From assembly GCF_947488945.1 (NCBI RefSeq), contig NZ_CANLBS010000025.1, forward strand, positions 1 to 64,000: a stretch of 64,000 nucleotides of DNA, written 5' to 3'. A program made the translations under genes and the position numbers. The notes under the pieces were generated by a model. That model was not told where the DNA came from. It made no database searches and worked only from the letters and a program-made list of their open reading frames with translations. The first letter of the stretch is position 1, and the number at the start of each line of letters is the position of its first letter. Below, in pieces: positions 36,535-45,971 of this stretch. Source of the DNA: an uncultured Streptomyces sp. GTDB taxonomy: Bacteria > Actinomycetota > Actinomycetes > Streptomycetales > Streptomycetaceae.

Positions 36535-37494
36535 TCAGTCCTTCCCGGCAGCCCCGCCCGTCCCGGGGGCCGCGTCGGTACCGGGGACCTGCGGCGCGTC
36601 CGCGCCCCCTGCGCCCCCGGCGTCCGTCGCGAGCGGCACGGCGGCCGTCTCGATGTCCGTGACCGGTGCGGCGCTGGCCACCGCGATGCCGGTCTTGGCC
36701 CGGCGGCCGCGCTTCTCGATCCAGGTGGCGAGTCCCGACAGCAGCAGACAGAGCGCCACGTAGATGACGCCCACGACCGCGATGGTCGAGACGTACGGGT
36801 ACTGGCCGTTCACCTGGGTGTTGGAGGCGATCAGGCGGGCCGTCGCGAGCAGCTCCGGGTACAGGATGATGTAGCCGAGCGAGGTGTCCTTGAGGGTCAC
36901 CACGAGCTGGCTGATGATCGTCGGCAGCATGGAGCGCACCGCCTGCGGCATCAGCACGGTCACCATGACCTGCGTCTTGCTCATGCCGAGCGCGTACGCC
37001 GCCTCGCTCTGGCCCCGGGGGACCGAGTTGACGCCGGCCCGCAGCACCTCGGCCTGCACGCAGCCGTTGTAGACGGACAGGCCGAGGGCCAGTGCCCACA
37101 TCGAGTAGTCGGTGAGGAAGCCGACCCAGATGGCGTAGATCGTGATGAGCAGCGGGATCGAGCGGAACAGCTCGATGAAGCCGGTGGCCAGCCAGCGGAC
37201 CGGCTTGTGGTCGGAGAGCCGGCCGACCACCAGCACCACGCCGAGGACGAGCGATCCGACGGCGGCGAGTCCGAAGGCCTTGAGGGTGGCCACCAGGGCG
37301 TCGGCGATGTTCTGCCGGATGCCCGAGTAGTTGAAGATGTCCCACATCTCGGGGGCGAGGTGGCCCTTGTCGGCGAGCCGCACGACGCTGATCGCCAGCA
37401 GGGCGACGATGAGCGCTCCGCCGATGACGGCGTACAGCCGGTTGCGGACGACGGCCTTGGGACCGGGGGCGTCGTAGAGAACGCTGGCACTCAT
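36535..37494 (-). CDS. gluD: glutamate ABC transporter permease GluD
   Basis: The product is 319 aa. About five to six membrane helices (about 20-245) carry the amino-acid permease EAA loop (EAAYALGMSKTQVMVTVLMPQAVR). The tail from about 265 is Ala/Gly/Pro-rich and cytoplasmic. ATG at 37494 overlaps the gluC stop (ATGA), so the two permeases are coupled. Order GluA-GluB-GluC-GluD matches the Corynebacterium glutamate uptake operon; substrate assignment is from that homology. Confidence 0.88.
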   Translation of the reverse strand: MSASVLYDAPGPKAVVRNRLYAVIGGALIVALLAISVVRLADKGHLAPEMWDIFNYSGIRQNIADALVATLKAFGLAAVGSLVLGVVLVVGRLSDHKPVRWLATGFIELFRSIPLLITIYAIWVGFLTDYSMWALALGLSVYNGCVQAEVLRAGVNSVPRGQSEAAYALGMSKTQVMVTVLMPQAVRSMLPTIISQLVVTLKDTSLGYIILYPELLATARLIASNTQVNGQYPYVSTIAVVGVIYVALCLLLSGLATWIEKRGRRAKTGIAVASAAPVTDIETAAVPLATDAGGAGGADAPQVPGTDAAPGTGGAAGKD

Positions 37495-38138
37495 CGGGCG
37501 ACCTCCATGCGGCGCTCCAGCAGCCGGAACAGCCCGCTGATGACAAAGGTGACGACCAGGTAGCCGAGTGCGACCCAGATGAAGACGGGGGTGATCGAGT
37601 AGCCCCGGTCGCTCATCAGCTTCTGCCAGCCGAAGAGTTCGGCGACGCTGAAGGCGCCGGCGATCGCGGAGTTCTTGGTGAGCGCGATGAAGATGCTGCT
37701 CAGCGGGGGGATCACGGAGCGGGTGGCCTGGGGCAGCACCACGATCCGCAGGGTCTGGGAGAACGTCATGCCGATCGACCGGGCGGCCTCGGCCTGCCCC
37801 AGCGAGACGGTGTTGATGCCCGAGCGGACCGCCTCGCACACGAACGACGAGGTGTAGAGGCCGAGGGCGAGCGAGCCGAGCAGGAATGGGCTCATGCCCG
37901 GGAAGAGGATCTCCGGGACGACGAAGAAGAAGACGAGGAAGAGCAGGGTCAGCGGGGTGTTGCGCAGCAGCGTCACCCAGGCCGTGCCGAAGATCCGCAG
38001 CGGCGGTACCGGCGAGACGCGCAGGCCGGCGACGAGTACGCCGAGCACCAGCGCGATCACCGAGCTGACTGCGGTGATCGACACGGTTCCTATGAAGCCG
38101 TCGCGGAACTCTGGGAAATTGTCGAGCAGTACGTTCAT
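37491..38138 (-). CDS. gluC: glutamate ABC transporter permease GluC
   Basis: The product is 215 aa with five membrane helices and the EAA loop EAARSIGMTFSQTLRIVVLPQATRS. It pairs with GluD to form the transmembrane channel. It starts at ATG 38138, separated from gluB by 156 bp containing a stable hairpin; in ABC operons such gaps often reduce permease expression relative to the binding protein. Confidence 0.9.
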   Translation of the reverse strand: MNVLLDNFPEFRDGFIGTVSITAVSSVIALVLGVLVAGLRVSPVPPLRIFGTAWVTLLRNTPLTLLFLVFFFVVPEILFPGMSPFLLGSLALGLYTSSFVCEAVRSGINTVSLGQAEAARSIGMTFSQTLRIVVLPQATRSVIPPLSSIFIALTKNSAIAGAFSVAELFGWQKLMSDRGYSITPVFIWVALGYLVVTFVISGLFRLLERRMEVAR

Positions 38139-38187
38139 GGGGTCTCCGCGTCGGCTGTCAGCGGCATCGGGGCAGGGGAAGCGGCGC

Positions 38188-38235
38188 CCCGTACGCGCGT
38201 CGCGGCGGCCGGCTGGGGCCGCGGCGGCGTACGGG
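38188..38235 (-). terminator. intercistronic hairpin between gluB and gluC
   Basis: CCCGTACGC (38188-38196) pairs with GCGTACGGG (38227-38235), and an inner GCGGCC/GGCCGC stem (38205-38210, 38217-38222) stacks within. It lies in the 156-bp gap after the binding-protein gene. It could act as an attenuating terminator or an mRNA-stabilising 3' end for gluAB. Confidence 0.65.
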
Positions 38236-38294
38236 ACGCTCGGGGGAAGGCGCGTCCGTCCGGTGTCGGTGGGGCCGCACCGGTCAGGGTGCGG

Positions 38295-39218
38295 TCAGTA
38301 GCGCTCGATGGCCGGCGGCTCGGTGTACTCGGAGCCGGACAGGCCGAGGGTCGCCTCGTAGATCTTCTTGTACGTGCCGTCCTTGATGTGCTCCTCCAGC
38401 GAGGTGTTGATCGCCTCGCGCAGGGCGGCGTCGTCCTTGTTGAGGCCCACGCCGTACGGCTCCTCGGTGAAGGGCTTGCCGACGACCTTGAGCTTGTCCG
38501 GGTTCTGCGCCGCGTAGCCCTTGAGGATCGAGTCGTCGGTGGTGACGGCGTCGACCTGCTTGGTCAGGAGCTGCTGCACGCAGTCCGAGTACTTGGCCAG
38601 CTCGACGACGCTCGCGCCGTACTCGGGCTTCTTGATCTCCTGCAGCGGGGTGGAGCCCACGATCGAGCAGACCTTCTTGCCCTTGACCGCGTCCTTGCCG
38701 GTGATGGCGGTCTCGTCCTTGCGTACCAGGAGGTCCGCGCCGGCCTTGTAGTACGGACCGGCGAAGCCGACCTGCTTCTTGCGCTCGTCGTTGATTGTGT
38801 AGGTGCCGACGAAGTAGTCGACCTGGCCCTTGGAGATGGCGGTCTCGCGGATGCCGGAGTCGACCGTCTTCCACTCGATCTGCTTGGCCGAGAAGCCCAG
38901 GTCGGCGGCGACCATCTTGGCGATCTCGATGTCGAAGCCGGAGCGCTCCTTGGTCGCCTGGTCCTCGAAGCCGAGGTAGGGCTGGTCGGCCTTGGCGCCG
39001 ATGATCAGCTTGCCGCGCTTCTTCGCCTCGGCGAAGGTCGGCGAGTCCAGGTCGACACCGGTCGCCACGGAGTACGTCGGCAGCTCGGGGGCGCCGGAGG
39101 CGCCGGGCTTCGTGCCGGCGGGCTTGTCACCGGCCGAGCCCTCCTTGCCGCCGCACGCGGTGGCGGTCAGGGCGATCACGGCGATGGCCGCGACGGCGGC
39201 CGACTTGCGGAGCTTCAT
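38295..39218 (-). CDS. gluB: glutamate-binding lipoprotein GluB
   Basis: The product is 307 aa. The signal peptide ends in a lipobox with lipidated C22 (ALTATAC). The solute-binding family 3 domain (about 50-300) has GKLIIGAKADQPYLGFEDQ and GFDIEIAKMVAADLG. It delivers glutamate to GluCD at the outer face of the membrane. ATG at 39218 has GAAGGAA eight bases upstream; the gene starts 32 bp after gluA. Confidence 0.9.
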   Translation of the reverse strand: MKLRKSAAVAAIAVIALTATACGGKEGSAGDKPAGTKPGASGAPELPTYSVATGVDLDSPTFAEAKKRGKLIIGAKADQPYLGFEDQATKERSGFDIEIAKMVAADLGFSAKQIEWKTVDSGIRETAISKGQVDYFVGTYTINDERKKQVGFAGPYYKAGADLLVRKDETAITGKDAVKGKKVCSIVGSTPLQEIKKPEYGASVVELAKYSDCVQQLLTKQVDAVTTDDSILKGYAAQNPDKLKVVGKPFTEEPYGVGLNKDDAALREAINTSLEEHIKDGTYKKIYEATLGLSGSEYTEPPAIERY

Positions 39219-39250
39219 CTGAACATTCCTTCGGTCGTCGGTCGTTGTCA

Positions 39251-40036
39251 TCAGTGGTGCAGGATCTTCGACAGGAAATCCTTGGCACGGTCGCTGCGCG
39301 GGTTGCTGAAGAACTGGTCCGGCGTGGCCTCTTCGACGATCTTTCCGTCCGCCATGAAGACGACACGGTTGGCCGCCGACCGGGCGAAGCCCATCTCGTG
39401 GGTGACGACGATCATCGTCATGCCGTCCCGGGCCAGTTGCTGCATGACCTCGAGAACCTCGTTGATCATCTCCGGGTCGAGCGCCGACGTGGGCTCGTCG
39501 AAGAGCATGACCTTGGGGTTCATGGCCAAGGCCCGTGCGATGGCGACGCGTTGCTGCTGGCCGCCGGAGAGCTGCGCCGGGTACTTGTCCGCCTGCGCTC
39601 CCACGCCGACCCGGTCGAGCAGCGTCCGGGCCTTCTCCTCCGCCGCCTTCTTGTCCGCCTTGCGGACCTTGATCTGGCCCAGCGTGACGTTCTCCAGCAC
39701 CGTCTTGTGCGCGAAGAGATTGAACGACTGGAAGACCATGCCCACATCGGCACGCAGCCGGGCCAGCTCCTTGCCCTCCTGGGGCAGGGGCTTGCCGTCG
39801 ATCGTGATCGCGCCCGAGTCGATCGTCTCCAAGCGGTTGATCGTGCGGCACAGCGTGGACTTGCCGGACCCGGAAGGCCCGATGACGACCACGACCTCGC
39901 CGGAGGCGATGGTCAGGTCGATGTCCTGGAGCACATGCAGCGCGCCGAAGTGCTTGTTGACGTTGCTCAGTACGACAAGGTCGTTCGCCGCAGGCACGGC
40001 ATCCTCGGCGGCCTTGGTCACTGAAACTCCGCTCAT
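39251..40036 (-). CDS. gluA: glutamate ABC transporter ATPase GluA
   Basis: The product is 261 aa, with Walker [11 protein letters not shown]-loop FQSFNLF, signature LSGGQQQR, Walker [15 protein letters not shown] and the H-loop VVTHEMGFA. It energises import through GluCD. First gene of the gluABCD operon, ATG at 40036 with GGAGGACGGAG upstream. The sequence ahead of it (about 40070-40130) is clearly less GC-rich than the surroundings, as expected of a promoter. Confidence 0.93.
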   Translation of the reverse strand: MSGVSVTKAAEDAVPAANDLVVLSNVNKHFGALHVLQDIDLTIASGEVVVVIGPSGSGKSTLCRTINRLETIDSGAITIDGKPLPQEGKELARLRADVGMVFQSFNLFAHKTVLENVTLGQIKVRKADKKAAEEKARTLLDRVGVGAQADKYPAQLSGGQQQRVAIARALAMNPKVMLFDEPTSALDPEMINEVLEVMQQLARDGMTMIVVTHEMGFARSAANRVVFMADGKIVEEATPDQFFSNPRSDRAKDFLSKILHH

Positions 40037-40409
40037 CGGCTTCTTGCTCCGTCCTCCTCGGGTGGCAAGGACACTAGTGACGCAATGCGATCAACGTCAT
40101 TACATCTGAGCGAGAATTGAGCATAACGATCCGGCGGCAACCGGACACACCGCGTGAACGGGGCGACCGGACCGGCGGCGGGGCGTACCGGGTGCATAAC
40201 GGAAACCCCGCCGTAACGGGCCGGGACTTGACTGGAGTCCCTCCCATCGGCGTGGATGCCCTGGGGGAAACCGCCGACGGAGCGGGCGAACGGAAGGCCG
40301 CGGGCGGACGGCTTCCCGGTGAAGGGCCCGCTACCGCCACCCCGGACCCCGTAACGCCCTGTAACGCCCAACGGGGTGCAAGACGACACGAAGAAGGAGA
40401 GGAGGGCCG
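40037..40409. promoter_or_regulatory. gluA / response-regulator divergent region
   Basis: These 373 bp separate two divergent operons. The gluA side contains the AT-richer stretch 40070-40130, but no hexamer pair at good spacing was found. On the other side a direct repeat GTAACGCCC occurs at 40351-40359 and 40361-40369 (10-bp period), with a further GTAACG near 40213. This is the kind of repeat bound by OmpR-type regulators. AAGGAGAGGAGG (40393-40404) is the regulator's ribosome binding site. Confidence 0.5.
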
Positions 40410-41099
40410 GTGCGACTGCTGCTGGTGGAGGACGACGACCACGTCGCCGCCGCCCTTTCCGCCGTGCTGGCCCGGCACGGATTCCGGGTCACCCACGCCC
40501 GCAGCGGCGAGGAGGCCCTACGCGCCCTGCTGCCCGCCGAGCGGGAACCCTTCGGCGTCATCCTCCTCGACCTCGGCCTGCCCGACCAGGACGGATTCGA
40601 GGTCTGCGGGAAGATCCGCAAGCGGTCCGCCACCCCGGTCATCATGGTCACCGCGCGGGCCGACGTGCGCTCCCGCATCCACGGGCTGAACCTCGGCGCC
40701 GACGACTACGTCGTCAAGCCGTACGACACCGGTGAGCTGCTGGCCCGCATCCACGCCGTCGCCCGGCGCGGCGCGGGCGCCGACGACTCCGCCGAAGGCC
40801 CCGCGGCCCTCCTGCTCGGACCCGTGCGCGTCGAGCTGCTCACCCGCCGGGTCAGTGTCGACGGGGGCGAAGTGCAGCTCACCCGGAAGGAGTTCGACCT
40901 CCTCGCGCTGCTCGCGCAGCGCCCCGGAGTCGTCTTCCGCCGGGAGCAGATCATCAGTGAGGTGTGGCGCACGAGCTGGGAGGGGACGGGCCGTACGCTG
41001 GAGGTCCACGTCGCCTCGCTGCGTTCCAAGCTGCGGCTGCCCCAGCTCATCGAGACGGTACGGGGCGTCGGATACCGTCTCGTGCCGCCGTCCGCGTAA
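40410..41099 (+). CDS. OmpR/PhoB-family response regulator
   Basis: The product is 229 aa. The receiver (1-118) has acidic D8-D10, phospho-acceptor D54 (ILLDLGLPDQDG), T in VTAR and K in VVKPYD. The winged-helix domain (about 130-227) has VQLTRKEFDLLALLAQRPGVVFRREQI and RTLEVHVASLRSKL. GTG at 40410 with a very strong ribosome binding site. It forms a two-component system with the kinase 15 bp downstream. The stimulus is unknown. Confidence 0.93.
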   Translation: MRLLLVEDDDHVAAALSAVLARHGFRVTHARSGEEALRALLPAEREPFGVILLDLGLPDQDGFEVCGKIRKRSATPVIMVTARADVRSRIHGLNLGADDYVVKPYDTGELLARIHAVARRGAGADDSAEGPAALLLGPVRVELLTRRVSVDGGEVQLTRKEFDLLALLAQRPGVVFRREQIISEVWRTSWEGTGRTLEVHVASLRSKLRLPQLIETVRGVGYRLVPPSA

Positions 41100-41114
41100 G
41101 GACCCCCGTCCCCG

Positions 41115-42509
41115 GTGCGTACCCGTCTGCTTCCGCTGCTCATCGTGCTCATGGCCGCCGTGCTGCTCGCACTCGGCTTCCCGCTCGCGGTGAGCCGGGC
41201 CGCCGCCGCGCAGCAGGACGTGGTGATCGACCGCATCGACGACACCGCCCGGTTCGCGGCCCTCGCCCAGTACATCAGCGAGCCCGCCGCCCCCGACGAC
41301 GAACGCCGCCGCACCCTCCAGGCCGACCTCGACGCGTACGACACCGTCTACGGCATCCGGGCCGGCATCTTCTACCGCGACGGCGGCGTCCTGGCCAAGG
41401 CCCCCAAGAGCTGGGAGCTGCCCACCGAGGGCGAGGGCCGGGCCGCCTACGCCGAGGCGCTGCTCGGCCGCCGCTCCCACGACCCCCCGCAGGTCTGGCC
41501 GTGGCAGAGCGGCCGGGTCGTGGTGGCCTCGCCCGTCGTGCGGGACGGCGACGTGGTCGCCGTCGTGGTCATCGACTCGCCCACCGGCCAGATGCGCTCC
41601 CGCACCCTGCGCTCCTGGCTGCTCATCGCCCTCGGCGAAGCGGTCGCCATGCTGGTCGCCGTCGGCGCCGCCTTCCGGCTGACCGGCTGGGTACTGCTCC
41701 CCGTACGGACCCTGGACGCCGCCACCCACGACATCGCCCGCGGCCGGATGCGCTCCCGCGTCGTCGCCTCCGGCGGTCCGCCCGAACTGCGCCGGCTCGC
41801 CGACTCGTTCAACGAGATGGCCGACAACGTCGAAGAAGTCCTGGAACAGCAGCGCGCCTTCGTCGCCGACGCCTCCCACCAGTTGCGCAACCCGCTCGCC
41901 GCGCTGCTGCTGCGGATCGAACTGCTCGCCCTCGAACTCCCCGAGGGGAACCAGGAGATCGCGGCGGTGCGCACCGAGGGCAAACGGCTCGCCCGGGTCC
42001 TCGACGACCTGCTGGACCTGGCGCTCGCCGAACACGCCGAGGCCGACCTCAAGCTGACCGACATCGCCGCGCTCGTCGCCGAACGCGTCGCCTCCTGGCG
42101 GCCGGTCGCCGACGACAAGGGGGTGGCGCTCGTCCAGGAGGGGGCCGCCGCCGTCACCGCCTGGGCCGACCCCGTCGCCCTCTCCAGCGCCCTGGACGCG
42201 GTGATCGACAACGCGCTGAAGTTCACCCCGCCCGGCGAGGAGGTGACCGTCGCCGCGACCGCCGACGGCCCGGACGTCACCGTGGTGGTCGCGGACCGGG
42301 GGCCGGGACTCACCGAGGACGAGCTGGCCCGGGTGGGCGACCGGTTCTGGCGCAGCAACCGCCACCAGAACGTCGACGGCTCCGGCCTCGGCCTGTCCAT
42401 CTCGCGGGTTCTGCTCGCGGCCGGCGGCGGCGCCATCCACTACGGCCCGAACGAGCCGCACGGGCTGCGCGTCACCGTCTCCGTGCCCCGCCACGCCCCG
42501 CACGACTGA
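41115..42509 (+). CDS. sensor histidine kinase
   Basis: The product is 464 aa. Membrane helix 1 (about 5-30), an extracytoplasmic sensor domain of about 140 residues, helix 2 (about 172-195), HAMP (about 196-248), HisKA with H255 (ASHQLRNPLAALLLRIE) and HATPase_c with an N box, DRGPGL and GSGLGLSI. GTG at 41115 follows the regulator after 15 bp, so one operon. The facing TAXI binding protein is a possible ligand-binding partner. Confidence 0.92.
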   Translation: MRTRLLPLLIVLMAAVLLALGFPLAVSRAAAAQQDVVIDRIDDTARFAALAQYISEPAAPDDERRRTLQADLDAYDTVYGIRAGIFYRDGGVLAKAPKSWELPTEGEGRAAYAEALLGRRSHDPPQVWPWQSGRVVVASPVVRDGDVVAVVVIDSPTGQMRSRTLRSWLLIALGEAVAMLVAVGAAFRLTGWVLLPVRTLDAATHDIARGRMRSRVVASGGPPELRRLADSFNEMADNVEEVLEQQRAFVADASHQLRNPLAALLLRIELLALELPEGNQEIAAVRTEGKRLARVLDDLLDLALAEHAEADLKLTDIAALVAERVASWRPVADDKGVALVQEGAAAVTAWADPVALSSALDAVIDNALKFTPPGEEVTVAATADGPDVTVVVADRGPGLTEDELARVGDRFWRSNRHQNVDGSGLGLSISRVLLAAGGGAIHYGPNEPHGLRVTVSVPRHAPHD

Positions 42510-42538
42510 CCGGGGCGGCCGGGTGCCGGTCGCCCCGG
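42510..42538. terminator. bidirectional terminator, kinase / TAXI protein
   Basis: CCGGGGCG (42510-42517) pairs with CGCCCCGG (42531-42538), with a short inner CCGG/CCGG pairing. It fills nearly all of the 33 bp between the converging stop codons. Confidence 0.75.
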
Positions 42539-42542
42539 CCCG

Positions 42543-43541
42543 TCAGGGCTTCACCGACCGGTAGTACCGCTTGGCGCCCTCGTGGAGCCGCAGCGGATCG
42601 GTGTAGATCGCCGTCCGCAGGTCCACCAACTGCGCCGAGTGCACCTCGCGCCCGATCCGGTCCCGGCTGTTGATCACCGTCCGGGTGAACGCCTGGGTGG
42701 TCACCGGGTCCGTGCGGTCCGTCGTGACCAGCAGGTTGGCGATCGCCACCGTGGGCACGGACCGCCCCGGCCGGATGTTCCCGTACGCGTCCGGCGGCAT
42801 CACCGCCGCCCGGTAGTAGCGGGTCGAGCCGCCGGCCGCCTGCAGCCGGGCGATCAGGTCGTCCTCCAGCGGCACCAGCCGGACGTCCATCCGCTCCGAC
42901 AGCGCCTGCACGGCGCTGGTGGGCAGCCCGCCCGACCAGAAGAACGCGTCCAGCCCTCCGCTCTCCAGCCGGGCCGGCATCGTGTCGATCCCGGCGGTCA
43001 CCGGGGTGATGCCGGTGGTGGGATCGATGCCGGCCGCCGTCATCAGCCGGTCCGCCACCAGCTTCACGCCGGAACCGAGCTGTCCCACCCCGACCCGCTT
43101 GCCCCGCAGGCCGGCGACGTCACGGACGGGGGAACCCTTCGGGACGACGAGCTGGACGTAGTCGTCGTAGAGCCGGACACAGCCCCGCAACCGGGCCGCG
43201 CCCGGCTTGCCGCTGCGCAGGTACGAGGCGACGGCGTCGGCGGTGGCGATGGTGAAGTCGGCCTGCCCGGTCGCGACCCGCTCGATGTTCTGCTGCGAGC
43301 CCTCGCTGGTCCGCAGCCGTATCGAGACCTCCGGCATGTCGGTGGCCAGCGCGTTCTCCAGCCGTTCGCCGTAGAGCTGGTAGACACCGCTGCGCACCCC
43401 GGTCGAGAACACCAGCGAGCCGCTCGGCGACGACTGCCCGCCGGGCAGCACCCACCACAGCAGCAGCCCGGCCACCACCGCGGCGGCGGCCGCCCCCTGC
43501 AGGGTGCGCCGGCGGCCGGATCGGGAGAGTGCGGGGAACAT
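42543..43541 (-). CDS. TAXI-family solute-binding protein
   Basis: The product is 332 aa. An N-terminal membrane anchor (about 16-32) is followed by the TAXI (TRAP-associated extracytoplasmic immunogenic) fold: [46 protein letters not shown] and [19 protein letters not shown]. Glutamate or dicarboxylates are known ligands in relatives. No TRAP permease genes lie nearby, so it may serve an unlinked permease or the neighbouring two-component system. ATG at 43541; 102 bp separates it from the divergent miaB. Confidence 0.85.
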   Translation of the reverse strand: MFPALSRSGRRRTLQGAAAAAVVAGLLLWWVLPGGQSSPSGSLVFSTGVRSGVYQLYGERLENALATDMPEVSIRLRTSEGSQQNIERVATGQADFTIATADAVASYLRSGKPGAARLRGCVRLYDDYVQLVVPKGSPVRDVAGLRGKRVGVGQLGSGVKLVADRLMTAAGIDPTTGITPVTAGIDTMPARLESGGLDAFFWSGGLPTSAVQALSERMDVRLVPLEDDLIARLQAAGGSTRYYRAAVMPPDAYGNIRPGRSVPTVAIANLLVTTDRTDPVTTQAFTRTVINSRDRIGREVHSAQLVDLRTAIYTDPLRLHEGAKRYYRSVKP

Positions 43542-43643
43542 GGGCGCGATCCTGCCAGCTCCCCGCCCGCGCTGACCAGGGCCGTCCCGCCGGGCGGGAG
43601 TACGGGAGACGAGGCAGTCGCCGCCACCGCCTACCCTTGTGGG

Positions 43644-45161
43644 ATGAGCAGCGGCAACCGGAGCGAAGCAGTGGACGTCGAGAAGACCTACGAGGTACGC
43701 ACCTACGGGTGCCAGATGAACGTCCACGACTCCGAACGGCTGTCGGGTCTCCTGGAGGGCGCGGGGTACGTCAGGGCGCCCGAGGGCTCGGACGGCGATG
43801 CCGACGTGGTGGTCTTCAACACCTGCGCGGTGCGCGAGAACGCCGACAACAAGCTGTACGGCAACCTCGGCCGGCTCGCCCCGATGAAGACGAAGCGCCC
43901 CGGCATGCAGATCGCCGTCGGTGGCTGCCTGGCGCAGAAGGACCGCGACACCATCGTGCGCCGCGCCCCGTGGGTCGACGTCGTCTTCGGCACCCACAAC
44001 ATCGGCAAGCTGCCCGTGCTGCTGGAGCGCGCCCGGATCCAGGAGGAGGCGCAGATCGAGATCGCCGAGTCCCTGGAGGCGTTCCCCTCGACGCTGCCCA
44101 CCCGCCGCGAGTCCGCCTACGCGGCCTGGGTCTCCATTTCCGTCGGCTGCAACAACACCTGCACCTTCTGCATCGTGCCCGCGCTGCGCGGCAAGGAGAA
44201 GGACCGGCGCACCGGCGACATCCTCGCCGAGATCGAGGCGCTGGTCGCCGAAGGAGTCTCCGAGATCACCCTGCTCGGCCAGAACGTCAACGCCTACGGT
44301 TCCGACATCGGCGACCGCGAGGCGTTCTCCAAGCTGCTGCGCGCCTGCGGGAAGATCGAAGGGCTGGAGCGCGTCCGCTTCACCTCGCCGCACCCGCGCG
44401 ACTTCACCGACGACGTCATCGCCGCCATGGCCGAGACGCCGAACGTCATGCCGCAGCTCCACATGCCGCTCCAGTCCGGGTCCGACCCGATCCTGAAGGC
44501 GATGCGCCGCTCCTACCGGCAGGAACGCTTCCTCGGCATCATCGAGAAGGTCCGCGCCGCGATGCCCGACGCCGCCATCTCCACCGACATCATCGTCGGC
44601 TTCCCCGGCGAGACCGAGGAGGACTTCGAGCAGACCATGCACGTGGTCCGCGAGGCCCGCTTCGCGGGCGCCTTCACCTTCCAGTACTCCAAGCGCCCCG
44701 GAACCCCGGCCGCCGACATGGAGGGGCAGATCCCGAAGGAGGTCGTACAGGAGCGGTACATGCGCCTGTCCGCCCTTCAGGAGCAGATCTCCTGGGACGA
44801 GAACAAGAAGCAGGTCGGCCGCACCCTGGACGTCATGGTCGCGGAGGGCGAGGGGCGCAAGGACGGCGCCACCCGCCGCCTGTCCGGCCGCGCCCCGGAC
44901 AACCGCCTCGTCCACTTCACCCAGCCCGGGACCCCGGTGCGTCCCGGCGACGTGGTGACCGTCGAGATCACCTACGCCGCCCCGCACCACCTGCTGGCCG
45001 AGGGCGTGCCCCTGGCCGTGCGGAACACCCGGGCCGGCGACGCCTGGGAGAAGCGCAACGCCGCCCCCGCCCCGCAGCCCGCCGGCGTGATGCTCGGCCT
45101 GCCCACCGTCGGCGCGCCCGCCCCGCTCGCCGCCGTCGGGCCCGGCTGCGGCTGCGACTGA
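43644..45161 (+). CDS. miaB: tRNA-2-methylthio-N6-dimethylallyladenosine synthase MiaB
   Basis: The product is 505 aa. It adds the 2-methylthio group to i6A37 made by MiaA. The UPF0004 domain has [24 protein letters not shown] and GGCLAQKD; the radical-SAM CxxxCxxC is C169, C173, C176 ([10 protein letters not shown]); a TRAM domain (about 380-445) binds tRNA. The final 60 residues are Ala/Pro-rich and end in CGCD. ATG at 43644; TACCCT lies 6 bases before, suggesting a short or absent leader. miaA is three genes downstream. Confidence 0.95.
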   Translation: MSSGNRSEAVDVEKTYEVRTYGCQMNVHDSERLSGLLEGAGYVRAPEGSDGDADVVVFNTCAVRENADNKLYGNLGRLAPMKTKRPGMQIAVGGCLAQKDRDTIVRRAPWVDVVFGTHNIGKLPVLLERARIQEEAQIEIAESLEAFPSTLPTRRESAYAAWVSISVGCNNTCTFCIVPALRGKEKDRRTGDILAEIEALVAEGVSEITLLGQNVNAYGSDIGDREAFSKLLRACGKIEGLERVRFTSPHPRDFTDDVIAAMAETPNVMPQLHMPLQSGSDPILKAMRRSYRQERFLGIIEKVRAAMPDAAISTDIIVGFPGETEEDFEQTMHVVREARFAGAFTFQYSKRPGTPAADMEGQIPKEVVQERYMRLSALQEQISWDENKKQVGRTLDVMVAEGEGRKDGATRRLSGRAPDNRLVHFTQPGTPVRPGDVVTVEITYAAPHHLLAEGVPLAVRNTRAGDAWEKRNAAPAPQPAGVMLGLPTVGAPAPLAAVGPGCGCD

Positions 45162-45231
45162 CCGCTGCGGCCGGCCGCGGGCACCGCGTGCGCCCGCGGC
45201 CGACGGGGCCCGGCCCAGTACGCTGACCGGC

Positions 45232-45948
45232 ATGTTCGTCGCCGCAGCCGTCTGCCCCTGCCCGCCGCTCCTGGTGCCCGCCGTGGCCGCCGGAGCCGCC
45301 CCCGAACTCGACCCGGCGCGGGCCGCGTGCGCCGACGCGATCGGCGCGCTCACCGCCGCCCGCCCGGACCTGCTGGTCGTCGTGGGCCCGGTCGGCCCGG
45401 ACGCCGCCGGACCGTACCCGGTGGGTGCGCGCGGATCCTTCGCCGGGTTCGGCGTGGACCTCGGCGTCCGCCTCGGTCAGGCCCCCGCCGACGCGGACGG
45501 CCGTGCGCTGCCGCCCTCGCTGGCCGTCGGCGCCTGGCTGCTGGAGCGGTCCGGCGGCCCCGGCCCCGCGACCGTCGAGGCGCTCGGTCTCCCCGACACG
45601 CTGTCCGCCGAGGAGTGCGCGGCCGTCGGCCGCGAGCTCGCGGAACGCGCCGGCCGCGTCGCGCTGTTGGTCATGGGGGACGGCAGCGCCTGCCGCACCG
45701 TGAAGGCGCCCGGCTACCTGGACGAGCGGGCCGACGCCTTCGACGCCGGGGCCTTCCGGGCGCTGCGGGACGCCGACACCGAGGCGCTCCTGGCACTCGA
45801 CCCGTACCTCGCCCGTGAGCTGAAGGCGGCGGGCCGGGCCCCCTGGCAACTGCTCGCCGGGGCCGCCCGCGGTGCGGGAGCGACCGGCCGGCTGCTCCAC
45901 GAGGACGCCCCGTACGGCGTCGGCTACGCGGTCGCGGTCTGGTCCTGA
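45232..45948 (+). CDS. degenerate LigB/MEMO1-like protein
   Basis: The product is 238 aa. The fold signature of class III extradiol dioxygenases is recognisable (N-terminal VAAAVCPCPPLLVPAVA, then LLVVVGPV), but the position where active enzymes have a metal-binding His before Pro-Pro (PHPPLL) carries Cys (C8 or C10), and other ligands are not evident. It is therefore probably not a dioxygenase. Conserved between miaB and miaA in actinobacteria; function unknown. ATG at 45232 follows a TACGCT -10 (45219-45224) by 7 bases, implying leaderless translation. Confidence 0.7.
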   Translation: MFVAAAVCPCPPLLVPAVAAGAAPELDPARAACADAIGALTAARPDLLVVVGPVGPDAAGPYPVGARGSFAGFGVDLGVRLGQAPADADGRALPPSLAVGAWLLERSGGPGPATVEALGLPDTLSAEECAAVGRELAERAGRVALLVMGDGSACRTVKAPGYLDERADAFDAGAFRALRDADTEALLALDPYLARELKAAGRAPWQLLAGAARGAGATGRLLHEDAPYGVGYAVAVWS

Positions 45949-45971
45949 GCCCTCACACGGGCCGGACCGGG

